Of a DNA stretch of 64,000 nt, positions 44,921-56,903 are shown one piece after another. Every line of letters begins with the position of its first letter. Position 1 is the first letter of the stretch. The notes under the pieces are model-generated. The model was not told the DNA's origin, did no database searches, and saw only the letters and a list, made by a program, of their open reading frames with translations. The DNA is from Sorghum bicolor (Eukaryota > Streptophyta > Magnoliopsida > Poales > Poaceae), in NCBI RefSeq assembly GCF_000003195.3, contig NC_012870.2, positions 12,268,501 through 12,332,500 of the forward strand. Reading direction: 5' to 3'. Made by a program: the position numbers and the translations under genes.

Positions 44921-47770
44921 TGTAACACCCTAAAAATTATTTTTTGGAAATAGAGCTAAAATGATTTAATTTTATATTTTTGTGCTCATAAAACATAGGA
45001 AAAATAATAATTTTCTTTAAAATAAAACTTATCATAAGGCTTAGCAACTTGTTGTGCATTCATGCTTGTGCATTAATTTTATTGACATGAGTGGTTTTGA
45101 CTAAAGTTCAAAAGTATTTCAAAACTTATTTTAAAAATGGACTTGAATTGGCTTTGGAATAAAAGAAAGGAAAATAGAAAATATAAAAAGAAGAAACAAA
45201 ACCCCTCCTCCATCTTTTGGCCCGAAGGCCCTCTCATTCCTTCCCTTTTTCTTCTCCCTCGACCTGGTGGCCCAGCAGCGGAAGGCCCACGCTCTCCTCT
45301 CTCTATTTCGGCCGCTCTCCCCTCTCCTGGCCCAACTCGCAGCGCGAGCGCCCAGCCTAGGAGCCGCAGCCACGACGCGCACATGCTCTCTCTCCTTGTT
45401 CTTTTGTCTGGCTGCCAGCCGGTCCCACCCTTCACCCACTGACAGAGCGACCCCACTTGTCAGCGCGCTGTTCTTCTCCTTCCTCTGTTGTACCCGAGTT
45501 GGACACCGCACCGCCGTTTCGATCTCGAAAACAGCGGGATTTCCTTGCTCTTTTCGCGAACCGAGATCCTATAAAGCTTTCTCCTCAAAGCCGCAGCTTC
45601 CTTACGCATCTAAAACGCGAATCAAAACCCTAGCCGCTTCCGGTTTCGAGATTTAGGATCTAGCCGGGACCGAGCTCCTCCATCGCGCAGCGCGAGCTCC
45701 TCGCTTGCTCTCGGCCCTTCCTAAGTGGCTAGGTGAGCTCGCCGCACGCTCCCATGGTCGCGGTTTTGTTTTTGGTGCTCGGGGACACGAAAACGGGAAG
45801 CTCCGACAAGCTTGGCGGCGGCATCAATGGGCGCCACCGCGCCGGAGCGTAGGAAGACGGCCGTCCGCCGCCGGAACCCCTGGAAGAAATCTGAGCCGTT
45901 GGATTGGAGATCAAGGGCCGAAAATAGAAGATACCCCTTCGCTGCGAAACTTCATAAAGAGTCCCTAAAACTTTTCAGCTTTTACTCCGCAGTCCTTGGC
46001 GGCTTGCGCAGAGTACGTTTTCTCCGTTTAAAAGCGTATTCCCGTTCGGCTTAGACAGATTACGTTTTCTGTTATTTACAGTTTTGCCATTGAAATTGAT
46101 TTGGTCATAAAATACTCGTTTTAACTCCGTTTTTGTCCATTCAAATTTCGTTAGATTCTTATTTACGAGCTCTACATGTTAGAAGTATTTATTCTCTGTT
46201 TTGAAACTTTTTATTTTCGCAGTAGTATTTAATTAATTATTTATCTATATGAAATCTTAGAAAAATCATAACTTCTCCGTTTTAATTCCGTTTTTCGTGA
46301 ACTTTACGTTTGTGTGATCGTAGCGCTGCGTAGAATATCTTCATAAACTTTTATATTTGTTTTACCACTGTTTGTTGTAATGTTCTAATTATAGTTTGAT
46401 TGCTTTGTGTATGATTGTCTACATTGGATTGCGTGTTGTTGATTGATGATCGAGTATAGACGGTGAGCGATACGTTGGTAAGCAAGACCAAGCTTCTGAA
46501 GATCAGCAGCAGGCTCAGGAGAGCTTTGATCAAGGCAAGTATAACTTAGGATTATCCTTGTTACCTATACACAATTAATACAATATTTATCATATGCATG
46601 TGTCCACCTTGATGACCTTAGCAAAATCATAGATGATTGTTATCCTGAATTCCTTGTTACCTATTTGGATATGCATTTGGGTAGTTCTTGCTAGTGCTTG
46701 ATTATAATCCATGATCTTGTAACATGAATATTTGAATATACAATAAACAATAAAATAAGCTTTCTAGCAACTTGAATATAAAGGGTGGAAAGAACTCTGG
46801 CTTTTGCTGGATTGATTTTGACCCTCCGTAAGGACTCATCCCTTAGCAAAAGCTGGGACAACTCGTACAAGCATGAGGGCTATATGGCTCTGGCTTTAGT
46901 CAAGTATGAGTAAGCTTTTCTAGCCTGTTAGAGGTTACCCGAAAGGGCGGAGGGGCTGAACCGTTTTGGGTATAGTGCGAGCCCCTGTCCTTATGTGTAT
47001 AGGCTGCGCGTCATTGTGCCATTTGGAAGGGGGTATCTATATCTGCGCGCAAAGGAAACCTTGCGGCTCGAACCTTTGAAAGACTTCATAGTGAACCCTG
47101 CCGGCTTTCCTTGGAAGTGAGCTAAGAGGTCGACGGGCCTCGGGCGAAAGGGTAAATCACGACTCATGGGTAAAGATGTATAACCTCTGCAGAGTGTTAA
47201 ATCTGGTATACTAGCCGTGCCCACGGATACGGGCGGCCCGGAAAACTGACGGAATAGATGGACACTGATGAACATGATTAATGATGATAAATGATGGTTT
47301 ATTATGTTGTTTATATGTGTTATTCATAATTCCTGTATACAATTGATCATGTGGTTATGGGATTTAATTATGCTACCTTGACATTTGCTATCCAATGATA
47401 AATATGCTATCTACATATAAAAGCTAAACGCAGTTAAACCAGTGTCAGCTATTTGAGCCCCATGAACCCCTGGTTATACTTGTTGAGTACGATATGTGCT
47501 CACTTTTGTAATTTCCCCCCACCTCAGGAGAAGTTTTGGGCTTGTGATCAACCAGTCAATTGGATCCTGTGGAGAGAAGTTAATACCCGAAGTTTAGAGT
47601 TATCTATCCACTGTTTGATGCTAAAGGTTATTTCTTTTATACTAAGTACGTTATATAATTTATGTATTGTCTTTTGATATTACCCCTTATTTGTAGCTAT
47701 ATGTGAGACTTGACTTCTAAAACTCACGTATGGTGCATATCTGCTTTTGTCCTTAAAATCGGGTATTACA
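44921..47770. mobile_element. Solo LTR of a retrotransposon, 2.85 kb
   Basis: Begins TGTAACACCCTAAAA and ends GGGTATTACA, the canonical TG...CA inverted ends. It is flanked by an exact 5-bp duplication ATCAC (44916-44920 and 47771-47775). There is no primer binding site, gag or pol sequence and no second LTR in the window, so this is a recombined solo LTR. The size and TGTAACACCC terminus resemble large grass Ty3/gypsy LTRs. Open frames at 45137-45656 lie in a GC-rich part of the LTR (the promoter and R region, probably) and are not host genes. Confidence 0.88.
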
Positions 47771-47775
47771 ATCAC

Positions 47776-49028
47776 TAAATATTTAAGCTGGCTGTGCGTG
47801 CTTACTGCGTAGGGTAGCACCGTATATATAGATCGATGACCATCATATCGTGTAAAGAGGGCGTGCAGTCCACTCATAGTCATCTCTCACTAGATATTAG
47901 AAATACAGTCCTGTTCAACTCAAGATTTCAAAGCTAACTTTAACCCTTTTTGTTGGAAAATTCAGGTAGACGGCCACAGGGAGTCACAAAGCACAACATA
48001 ATGCACTTCCCATTTGTGTTATCACCCTGCGGGCCTATTCAATTCAGTTAATTCTTTCCCTTCTCCATGCATGTGGATTTGGGGACTGACGAGGAGATGA
48101 ACTGATAATTATCACCTCAATACTAATAATATCTTAAAATATAAAAATAACAAATGCACATAGCAAGAATATTATTATCTTTATCATTTACTAGTTTCTT
48201 CATTCTAAATTATAAGTTGTTTTGATTTTTTAAAAAGATATACACACATCTAGAAAAGACAAAATAGTACCTGGAACGGAAAGATACATGTTATCACCCC
48301 CACTCATGTGTATGTGTAGACACGATCTTGCTACACGACACACAGCACTTCGGGAAGCAGCTTGTTGGAAGTTTGGTTGCCACAGGCCAGACGACGACGC
48401 CACACGAACCGGAGACGCCGCAATGTCGCCGATCGAGTAGTGGGAGTTGACATATGCACTTCATCGTGCCCGCAATTGTCATGTCCTCAGCAGGTTTGGT
48501 CCAAAGTTGTTCGTGCTAAAATGGAAGAAGATATCGATGGCTGGTTTGTTTGGGGATGGGGGGTAGTACGAGAACCATGTGTTCTGGCTCCAGGAGAGTA
48601 GTCCGGACAGCACGTACCAACAGCTAGCAACAGCATTGATCAGATCGATCGACGACGGCATCTCTGCTATTGTAGTATAGCAAAGCAAAAGGGACTACTC
48701 GCCCTGCCTCTCCTTGGAAGTTGGAACAACGTGTGTCGTACACGTGAGCTGGTACGGTTCTAATGAAGTATTACCCCTAATACAATTCATTGTGTTTATG
48801 GTGACTTGTGGGCCGAGACACAGCTTATTAATTGGTCTTCGCTGAAATGGAAAATCATATTTCGTTAAAAAAATGGAGAATCATATATCCCCACAGCCGT
48901 CCATTGAGAAAGAGCTAAAACTTTAGCAAAACACACTACTACTAGTAGTTTAGGGCATTCCCAATATAGAAACTATCATACTAATTGTAGTGTCATCTAA
49001 GCATTTTGTTAATGTGTCAAGATAGTTA
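47776..49028. other. Intergenic DNA, nothing recognised
   Basis: One eroded Stowaway terminus (CATTCTAAATTATAAGTTGTTTTG near 48200). A GC-richer part at 48300-48720 has only short frames. No gene supported. Confidence 0.35.
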
Positions 49029-49285
49029 CTTCCTCCATCCCAAATTATAAGGCATTCGAAGAATGTTGGAGAATCAAACCTCTCAACTTTGACCAAAATT
49101 ATAGAAAAAATTACAAATATTTATAATATCAAATAGGTATACTATGAAAATATAACTAATGTCGTAGAATGTAATGATACTAAGTTGATACCATAAATAT
49201 TATTATCTTACCATATAAATTTAGTCAAACTTGAGATAGTTTGACTCTCCAAGATTCTTAGAATGACTTCTAATTTGGGATGGAG
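49029..49285. mobile_element. Stowaway MITE, 257 bp
   Basis: CTTCCTCCATCCCAAATTATA is inverted on the right as TAATTTGGGATGGAG; TA flanks both sides. The subterminal AGAATGTTGGAGAATCAAAC and its inverse are also paired. Confidence 0.88.
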
Positions 49286-49453
49286 TATTGAAGAGAGAGA
49301 GAACAAAAATCATAGAAACCGGGTCTAAGTTAAAAATCATGTCTACACGATATCCAAGACATGAAGTGAAGATTGGTTGAGAATGGAGAAAGAATGAATG
49401 TGATTGGACAAAAAAAATTAGAAACTACTCATTGGGTCCACGGTTTTTATATG

Positions 49454-49730
49454 CTCCCTCCATATAGGATTTAGAAGTCGTTTTGGATAAGGTTTAAGTC
49501 AAACATTAAGAGTATAAAGGTCAAACATTGAGAGTATAAATTATCAATAACTTTTAAATTTTTAAGTTTGTAAATGTGAAAATTATATAAATAAATTTGT
49601 TTTAAAAAATATTTTTCATAAAAGTATACATATGTTGTTTTTCCTAAATTTATAAAAATAAGAGGTCAAAATTGTGTTTTGGAGACTGTGTCACTGTTCT
49701 AAACAACATTTATATTCTATATGAAAGAAG
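49454..49730. mobile_element. Stowaway MITE, 277 bp
   Basis: Same subfamily as 23535-23793: CTCCCTCCATATAGGATTTA on the left, TATTCTATATGAAAGAAG on the right, with paired GAAGTCGTTTTGGATAAGG and its inverse. An internal 24-bp direct duplication ('GTCAAACATTRAGAGTATAAA', 49498-49540) is private to this copy. Confidence 0.82.
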
Positions 49731-49750
49731 TACAATGTCTGTATAGGTTA

Positions 49751-49989
49751 AGGTCTTGTTTAGATACACCCAAAAACCCAAAACTTTACAAGATTCCCCG
49801 TCACATCGAATCTTGCGGCACATGCATGAAGTATTAAATATAGATAAAAAGAATAACTAATTATACAGTTTATCTGTAAATCACGAGACAAATCTTTTAG
49901 GCCTAGATACTTTATAATTAGGTAATATTTGTCAAATAAAAATAAAAATACTACAGTGTTAAAATCCAAAAACTTTTTAAACAAGGTCT
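49751..49989. mobile_element. Tourist-like MITE (GGTCTTGTTTAG variant)
   Basis: AGGTCTTGTTTAGATACACCC to TTTTTAAACAAGGTCT, about 239 bp, with the usual internal blocks. Confidence 0.78.
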
Positions 49990-50259
49990 TAGTATTGGGA
50001 CTGTGCTTATAGCCATCTAGAGTCGTCTTGGCTCTATGCGTGTGTGTGGGGAGGGTGGGTGGGTCGGTCCGCCGGTCACCCTCGGAAGCAGTGATCATCG
50101 GGTAATCATCATGTCCATGCGACGACATGCGTATGTGTCCAAGTGGCCAACTAATAAACCTTCCTTCCATTTTGTCCTATCCATGTCCATGTGACACATA
50201 AATAATGTCGTCCTGCCTGTCCTTCATTGTATACTCCTAAACTATTGTAGGATTACATA

Positions 50260-50452
50260 GGCCTTGTTTAGTTCCGAAAAGATTTCGGATTTCGGTACTG
50301 TAGCACTTTCGTTTGTTTCGCGATTTACAGATAAATTGTATAATTAGTTTTTGTTTTCATCTATATCTAATGCTTCATGCATGTGACCCAAGATTCGATG
50401 TGACGGAGAATTTTGAAAAGTTTTTGGATTTCGGGGTGAACTAAACAAGGCC
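50260..50452. mobile_element. Internally deleted Tourist-like MITE, 193 bp
   Basis: GGCCTTGTTTAGTTCC to GAACTAAACAAGGCC. It lacks about 40 bp of the interior (the TTTGTCAAATA / GGACTAACTAGG section) compared with the 232-bp copies. Confidence 0.8.
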
Positions 50453-50485
50453 ACAGCGTAAGAGTATCAAATTCGAGGGATATAT

Positions 50486-50720
50486 GGCCTTGTTTAGATG
50501 CACCCAAAAACCCAAAACTTTATAAGATTCCTCATCACATCGAATCTTGCGGCACATGCATGAAACATGAAATATAGATAAAAATAAAAACTAATATGTC
50601 TGTAAATCGCGAGACGAATCTTTTAAGCCTAGTTACTCCATGATTGGACAATGTTTGTCAAATAAAAACGAAAGTGCTACAGTGTCAAAATCCAAAAAAA
50701 ATTTGGATCTAAACAAGCCC
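50486..50720. mobile_element. Tourist-like MITE with TAT target duplication
   Basis: GGCCTTGTTTAGATGCACCC to GGATCTAAACAAGCCC, flanked by TAT on both sides (50483-50485 and 50721-50723). Confidence 0.8.
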
Positions 50721-50723
50721 TAT

Positions 50724-51461
50724 ATCTTCTCCTTGTTGCAGAAACCGAGACAGATGGAACGTCTGGGTTGCACTTGGACGATGGAACCGGAATCGCGCTT
50801 TATAAATCCAAAGGGCATCTGTTCCCATTCCAATTCCAAAGGAACAAACCGCACACAGGCTGTCCTCTCGTCGCAGCTGGAGACGGACAGACAGGTGGGA
50901 TTTGCGAGCTGCTAGCTGCTGATGCATCGATCGGCCAATCAGCAATTCCTGCGTAATATTCATAATATTCTCTGCCCCGGACCCGGAGATTGCTTGGTGC
51001 TGAATTAACTGGTGCTGAGCCGGGAAAAAAAAACAGAGAGAGGAAAAAGTTAGCCACAAACGACAGAGGCTGAAACAATTCTGAGACTTTCAGCTTTCAG
51101 GGTGCAAAACGATGGGTTCTCAGCGAGAAACTGTCGTGGCATGGGAAATGTCAACGGAACAGAGGCGGCCGGCAGCGGCAGACACCATCTCGGCCGCGGG
51201 CGCAACGTGAACGAGGAACACGCCCGAACCCCGGTGCCAGTGCCCACCAGGCCACCATCGTTTTCCCGTCAAACGACGCGGCGAAACTTAACGCGGCGCA
51301 CACGTCCGCGGGCATCCCGCCACGGCCACACACACTTCTTTTCAGCGCTTACCGCCAAGCCACTTGCAAGTAGCAACGCCACGCCACGCCACGCCACGCG
51401 CCCACACTCACCGCCCAAACCCACAACCGCAAGGTTAGTAGGAGTAGCTTTTACTACAATA
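50724..51461. other. GC-richer intergenic DNA, no supported gene
   Basis: Open frames occur on both strands (for example plus 51102-51569, arginine rich), but no domain or exon structure is recognisable. A short CCACG tandem run lies at 51380-51400. Confidence 0.4.
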
Positions 51462-51717
51462 CTCCATCTGTCTCTGAAAACTTCAATTCCTAAAATCCAT
51501 GCCAGTCAAACTTGTTTAACTTTGACCAACTTTATAGAAAAAAGCATCAATATGTATAACATAAAATGAGTATCTTATGAAAATATATTCAATGATAAAT
51601 CTAATGGTATTAATTTGGTACTATAAATCTTAGTGTTTTTTCTATAAATTTGGTCAAAGTTTCAAAAATTTGACTTAGGACAACTCTAGAAATTGCAGCT
51701 TTCAGAGACGGAGGGAG
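51462..51717. mobile_element. Stowaway MITE, 256 bp
   Basis: CTCCATCTGTCTCTGAAAAC on the left and TTTCAGAGACGGAGGGAG on the right are inverted; TA flanks both ends. Subterminal TTTGACCAACTTTATAGAAA pairs with TATAAATTTGGTCAAAG. Confidence 0.88.
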
Positions 51718-51762
51718 TACAATACAGTGTACTCCGTATGTAGCTTGTTGCTAGATTAAATA

Positions 51763-51861
51763 CTTCCTCTCTGCCATAAAGAAAGTCGTTTAAAACAACG
51801 ATATAGTCTTCAAAGTCTAACTTTGATTTTTTATTTTTATAAAAATATTTATTAAAATATG

Positions 51862-51892
<31 letters not shown>

Positions 51893-52032
51893 AAAGTACT
51901 TTTTAAGATAAATCTATTCGTATAGTTTTCATATTTTTAAACTTAATAACTTAGAAGTTATTCATGATTTATATTCCTAATATTTGACCCAAATTTTATC
52001 AAAAACGACTTTCTTTATGTGTATGGAATGAG
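51763..52032. mobile_element. Stowaway MITE, 270 bp, with internal (TA)n
   Basis: CTTCCTCTCTGCCATAAAGA at the left pairs with TTCTTTATGTGTATGGAATG at the right, with TA flanks. AAAGTCGTTTAAAACAACG and its inverse are also paired. A TA tract lies near 51861-51886. Confidence 0.82.
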
Positions 52033-52089
52033 TATAGGAAATAACATATATACTTTCCTATAAACAGACAACATATACTCTTGTTTTTG

Positions 52090-52650
52090 TAATATAATAT
52101 AGTATAGTATAGTATAGTATAGTATAGTATAGTATAGTATAGTATAGTATAGTATAGTATAGTATAGTATAGTATAGTATAGTATAGTATAGTATAGTAT
52201 AGTATAGTATAGTATAGTATCGTATAGTATGGTATAGTATGGTATAGTATAGTATGGTATAGTATGGTATAGTATAGTATAGTATGGTATAGTATGGTAT
52301 AGTATGGTATAGTATAGTATGGTATAGTATGGTATAGTATAGTATGGTATAGTATGGTATAGTATAATATAATATAGTATAATATAGTATAGTATAGTAT
52401 AGTATAGTATAGTATAGTATAGTATAGTATAATATAATATAATATAATATAATATAATATAATATAATATAATATAATATAATATAATATAATATAATAT
52501 AATATAATATAATATAATATAATATAATATAATATAATATAATATAATATAATATAATATAATATAATATAATATAATATAATATAATATAATATAATAT
52601 AACATAATATAACATAACATAACATAACATAACATAACATAATATAATAT
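52090..52650. repeat. Very long 5-bp microsatellite (AGTAT/AATAT variants), about 560 bp
   Basis: About 110 pentanucleotide units in ordered blocks: AGTAT (about 52102-52220), interleaved GGTAT and AGTAT (52221-52362), mixed AATAT/AGTAT, AGTAT again (52387-52428), a long pure AATAT block (52429-52600), and a terminal AACAT block (52602-52640). Because 5 is not a multiple of 3, long stop-free frames result (Ile-Leu-Tyr-Tyr repeats on the minus strand); these are artefacts, not proteins. Confidence 0.95.
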
Positions 52651-52836
52651 AATCTGCACTTATTTGGTATTATATAAATAATTGTCAATATTTAGACTTA
52701 GCCATATTTAAAATATATAATACCTTGACTTTAGCGTAAAAGTTAGAGTAATCATCTAGCGAGAAATGGGGACACGAGACGAAATTAACAGCGTAGAAAA
52801 GGTTGCAGTGGGCTCCGCTGCAGAATCTAACGTCGG

Positions 52837-53060
<224 letters not shown>

Positions 53061-53187
53061 TATACCATGGGCAAAAAGAAAAAAAGCAGGGAGAAAAACC
53101 CAAACGGAGACCGGAGACGACGAAGAACAGCACTGCAGTCTGCAACGCCAACGGCAACGCCCTCCCCCGACCTAACGTTCACCTCCC

Positions 53188-53194
53188 TATTTAT
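53188..53194 (+). promoter_or_regulatory. Candidate TATA-like box of the NT-C2 gene
   Basis: TATTTAT followed downstream by pyrimidine-rich sequence, 354 bp before the ATG at 53542. It would give a CT-rich leader of about 320 nt containing the C tract at 53427. This is a weak match; a TATA-less promoter is possible. Confidence 0.4.
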
Positions 53195-53426
53195 TTCGCA
53201 GCTCCGCTTCTCTCTCCTCCCGTGCATCCGCCGCGGGCCTTCCCTCCTCCTCCTCCTCCTTCCTCCCCCCACGAGAGAAACCCGCCTCAAAGCTCAAATC
53301 CCACTCCCACCTCGCCGCCGCCTCGCTTCTCTCAGTCTCAGTCTCAGTCCGACGCCTTCCACCGCCGATTTGGCTCCGAAACCGCGTTCCTGCCGTCTCA
53401 GACTCAGTCGTCGATACTCAACTTAT

Positions 53427-53448
53427 CCCCCCCCCCCCCCCCCCCCCC
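53427..53448 (+). repeat. 22-nt C homopolymer in the presumed 5' UTR
   Basis: Uninterrupted C run followed by a CT-rich tract, 93 bp upstream of the NT-C2 start codon. The complementary G tract could form quadruplexes. Length may be inaccurate, since homopolymers are error-prone in sequencing. Confidence 0.9.
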
Positions 53449-53541
53449 TCTTCTCTCTCTCTGTCTCAAACCCCGGGTTTTACGGCCGATCTCTGCGACC
53501 CTCGCCTCTCGCGGTGACCGGGGGGCGCCGGCGCGCCGCTG

Positions 53542-56500
53542 ATGGTGGCGAGGATGATGCGGTGGCCGCGGCCGCCGGCGGCGCGCAAGTTCCGCGTGCG
53601 GCTGGTGGTGCTGCGGGCGGAGGGGCTGCCGCCTCCTCCGCCTTCTCCTTCGCCTGCGCCTGCGCCTGCGCCACCGGCGGAGCCGGCCTCGCCGGAGCGC
53701 GAGGCGGCGCCGGGCGTCGCGCCGGCTCCGAGGGCCGCCGTCGCGGCGGAGGTGAGGTGGAAGGGGCCCAGGGCCTCGGCGCTCGGCTCGCTGCGGCGTG
53801 CCGCGGTCAGGCGCAACCGCACGCGGGAGGACGCCGGGGCGGCGTGGGAGGAGGAGTTCGAGAGCGTCGTCACCCTCGCGGCCGCGTCGCAGCGGGAGGG
53901 CGCCACGTTCCACCCGTGGGAGCTCGCCTTCTGCGTCTTCAGCGTGAGCATCTCCTCCTCCTTGGATTGGATTCTCTTCTACTCTCTGCTAATGTTGTTC
54001 ATACTCCAAATAACAAATGCAGCGAACTATATAGTGTGTATCAATAGACGGTTTCGATGTTCCCCTGATGGTTATTTGCATCATTTCCTACTTGTTTGAC
54101 TCTGTCCGGTAGAATTTTTTTGTTCAGAGTCTGGTTGCTTAACTCCCCCCACCCACCACACACACACTTATGGGTTTTAGTTGGATTTGGAGCTAAATCC
54201 TAACGGTTTGAGTTCCTATTCCGAGGTCCAAACAGGCACTACGTTTAAGTAAGAAATTCTGATCAGGGTATCCTGTTTATCCATTTTGATTCTACTTTCA
54301 TGTTTTTGTTCCTCTTTGCCCTTTTTGCAGTTGACACTGATGTGTGTGTAGTCCCACCTATCTATTCTGTTAAGTGATTAATGTTTTCTAATTGCTTAAC
54401 CTTTCATGTGTCTGTGTGTAACGTAACAAGTACTACTATGTGTTTTACTTCTCTTGTAAACTAGTAGGAGAAATAATCCACTCACATTTCATTTCAATCA
54501 AAAGGAAAAATACACGAGTGGTTTCTGATGTCATATGGTCCATGATTAGTGGTACGAAAGAATTCTCGTATCCATATTCCTGTTAGTATGGAGCAAGTTT
54601 ATCTTCCTGACAGTAACATTTTACCTTGATAGTTTCCTTGTTAAGGCAATCAGAACATTTTTATATGTTAGCTTTGGAAGTATCGTCCCTTGGCAACTGT
54701 ATATTTCTTTTGAGCTGATTTCATCTTTGCAAGCAAGTCTGATCTTCCTTCTCCTTATTTCTTCGGCACAGGATATCAACAAAGGCCCAAAGAATAAACC
54801 ATCAATTCTAGGAACTGTTTCTCTCAATCTCGCAGATTATGCATTGACGGCCGGAGAGACGATTGAGATAATTCTTCCATTGTCTGTACCTGGTGGTGCA
54901 CCTGAACCAGCCCCATCCCTTCATGTGAGTATACATGTGAAGTAGAAGTTCCGGTTAACAGTTGTCCTTCAAATTTTGGAAAAAAAAACTTCTACTTTAG
55001 TATACCATGTGACCTTTGATCTTATTTTTGTGCAGCTCACTTTGAGTATGGTGGAACTAAGAGCTTTTCAAGAAACATCTGATGCATCACAGCGACCTGC
55101 CGCAACCTTGCCATTGTCCCCATCATCTGGTGATTCTCTTCCTGGAGGAAAAGATGAGGTTTCGGTTATTAAAGCAGGGCTGAGGAAGGTGAAAATTCTC
55201 ACAGATCTGGTGTCAACACGAAGGCCTAAGAAGACTTGCCAAGATGAGGAAGGTGGCGAAGATAAGTTCTATGTTAACAGTGATGGTGCTGAATATCCAT
55301 GTGATACCGAGTCTCTTGATGACGATCTGGATGACATAGTACAGGAAGATGAATTTGGAGATTCAACTATCAGGAAGTCATTCAGTTATGGCTCTCTGCA
55401 GTCTGTCAACTACGTTGGTGGCCTAGTTTATGCCCATGCAAAGATTGATGGGGAGCATGAGGACTGGATATATTATAGTAACCGAAAATCTGATGCCGGT
55501 TTCCATCTAGAGAAAGTGTTGCCATCAACCACAGAGACTGGGTTGTTAACTGCTAAGCGCAGTATACTTCCTTGGAGAAAGAGGAAACTGAGTTTACGGT
55601 CACTGAAGGCTAAAGGTGAACCTCTGTTGAAAAAGGCATATGGCGAAGAGGGAGGTGATGATATTGACTATGATCGACGCTTGCTAACATCTTCCGATGA
55701 ATCTGTTTCAGAGGTAAATGTTCCCTCCTATTTTTAGCATTATAAAACAAGTTATCACCATATTTCATGAATTCATTTCAGTTTCTTGATATTTATTTTA
55801 AGCAATGCATTTTTGAATTTCAGGGATCAGGAAATGGATCAGCTAACGGTATGGTGTCAGAATTTGGTGATGACAATTTTGTCATTGGAAATTGGGAGTT
55901 GAAGGAGATAATTAGCCGCGATGGCCATATGAAGCTTTCATCCCAGGTGTTCTTTGCATCAATAGACCAGAGAAGTGAGCGAGCAGCTGGGGAGAGCGCA
56001 TGTACAGCACTTGTGGCTGTTATTGCAGACTGGTTCCAAGCAAATCAGAATATGATGCCTATCCAGTCACAGTTTGACAGCCTTATCCGTGAAGGATCGC
56101 TGGAGTGGAGAAACCTTTGCGAGAACGAGACATATAGAGAGCGTTTTCCTGACAAGCACTTTGATCTTGAAACTGTCCTTCATGCCAAGATTCGCCCACT
56201 GACAGTTTCCCCCAGCAAATCTTTTATTGGATTCTTCCAGCCCGAAGGCAATGATGATATGAGTGGTTTTGACTTTCTTAATGGTGCCATGTCATTTGAC
56301 AACATCTGGGATGAGATTGCCCAGGCAGCAGAGTTCTCATCTAGTGAGAACCCTAACTTATACATAGTAAGTTGGAATGACCACTTTTTTCTACTCAAGG
56401 TTGAGCATGATGCATATTACATTATCGATACCCTTGGAGAAAGGCTCTATGAAGGGTGCAGCCAGGCATACATTTTGAAGTTTGACAACAATACTACAAT

Positions 56501-56903
56501 TCACAAGGTACCTGGGGAAAAGAAACCTTCTAGCCCTGACTCAAGTGATCCATTGAAGGATTCTTCAGGTTCTGAGAGCTCTTCAACTGACCAGGACAGT
56601 GAGAATGATACTGAAGAGGACGTGCTTGTGTCGAAGGGCAAGGAATCATGTAAAGAATTCATCAAGAGTTTCTTGGCAGCCATACCAATCCGGGAACTAC
56701 AGGTGGACATCAAGAAAGGACTGATGGCATCAACCCCATTGCACCACCGCCTCCAAATTGAGTTCCAGTACACTCAGTCATCCCCAAAAGAGACTGCATC
56801 AGCCAATCAGCTTCTTACCATGGATGCCCCGTTTGAGTTCTCATGGCCTGAGCCACCACCAACAATGGAAGTTGCACTAACACCTGCCGTCTCTGTTGTA
56901 TAG
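53542..56903 (+). CDS. NT-type C2 domain protein (EEIG1/EHBP1-type), 770 aa, 4 exons
   Basis: Coding exons 53542-53943, 54772-54924, 55036-55713 and 55824-56903, all GT-AG, in phase, 2,313 nt including TAG. The N-terminal about 190 residues form an NT-C2 domain: MMRWPRPPAARKFRVRLVVL, an Ala/Pro-rich loop, VRWKGPR, then the spliced FSDINKGPKNKPSILGTVSL and NLADYA. NT-C2 domains bind membranes or membrane-associated partners; in plants relatives include the plastid-movement PMI1 group, but this family is largely uncharacterised. The middle (residues 190-420) is acidic and serine rich and probably disordered. Residues 430-700 form a conserved globular region, with GESACTALVAVIADWF (Cys471), YIVSWNDHFFLL (His598) and YYIIDTLGERL (Asp613), followed by a Ser/Asp-rich stretch and a short conserved tail. 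No signal peptide or transmembrane segment. Start chosen at the ATG before MMRWPRP, which leaves the domain complete. Function unknown. Confidence 0.93.

Noticed and set aside
45079..45968. Several open frames on both strands around 45.1-46.0 kb
   Set aside because: They lie inside the solo LTR and have no recognised domain.
52015..52688. Three long minus-strand open frames of Ile-Leu-Tyr-Tyr repeats
   Set aside because: They are translations of the pentanucleotide microsatellite in three phases; no real coding signal.
53404..53951. Arg/Ala-rich minus-strand frames opposite the NT-C2 first exon
   Set aside because: Shadow frames of GC-rich coding sequence on the other strand.
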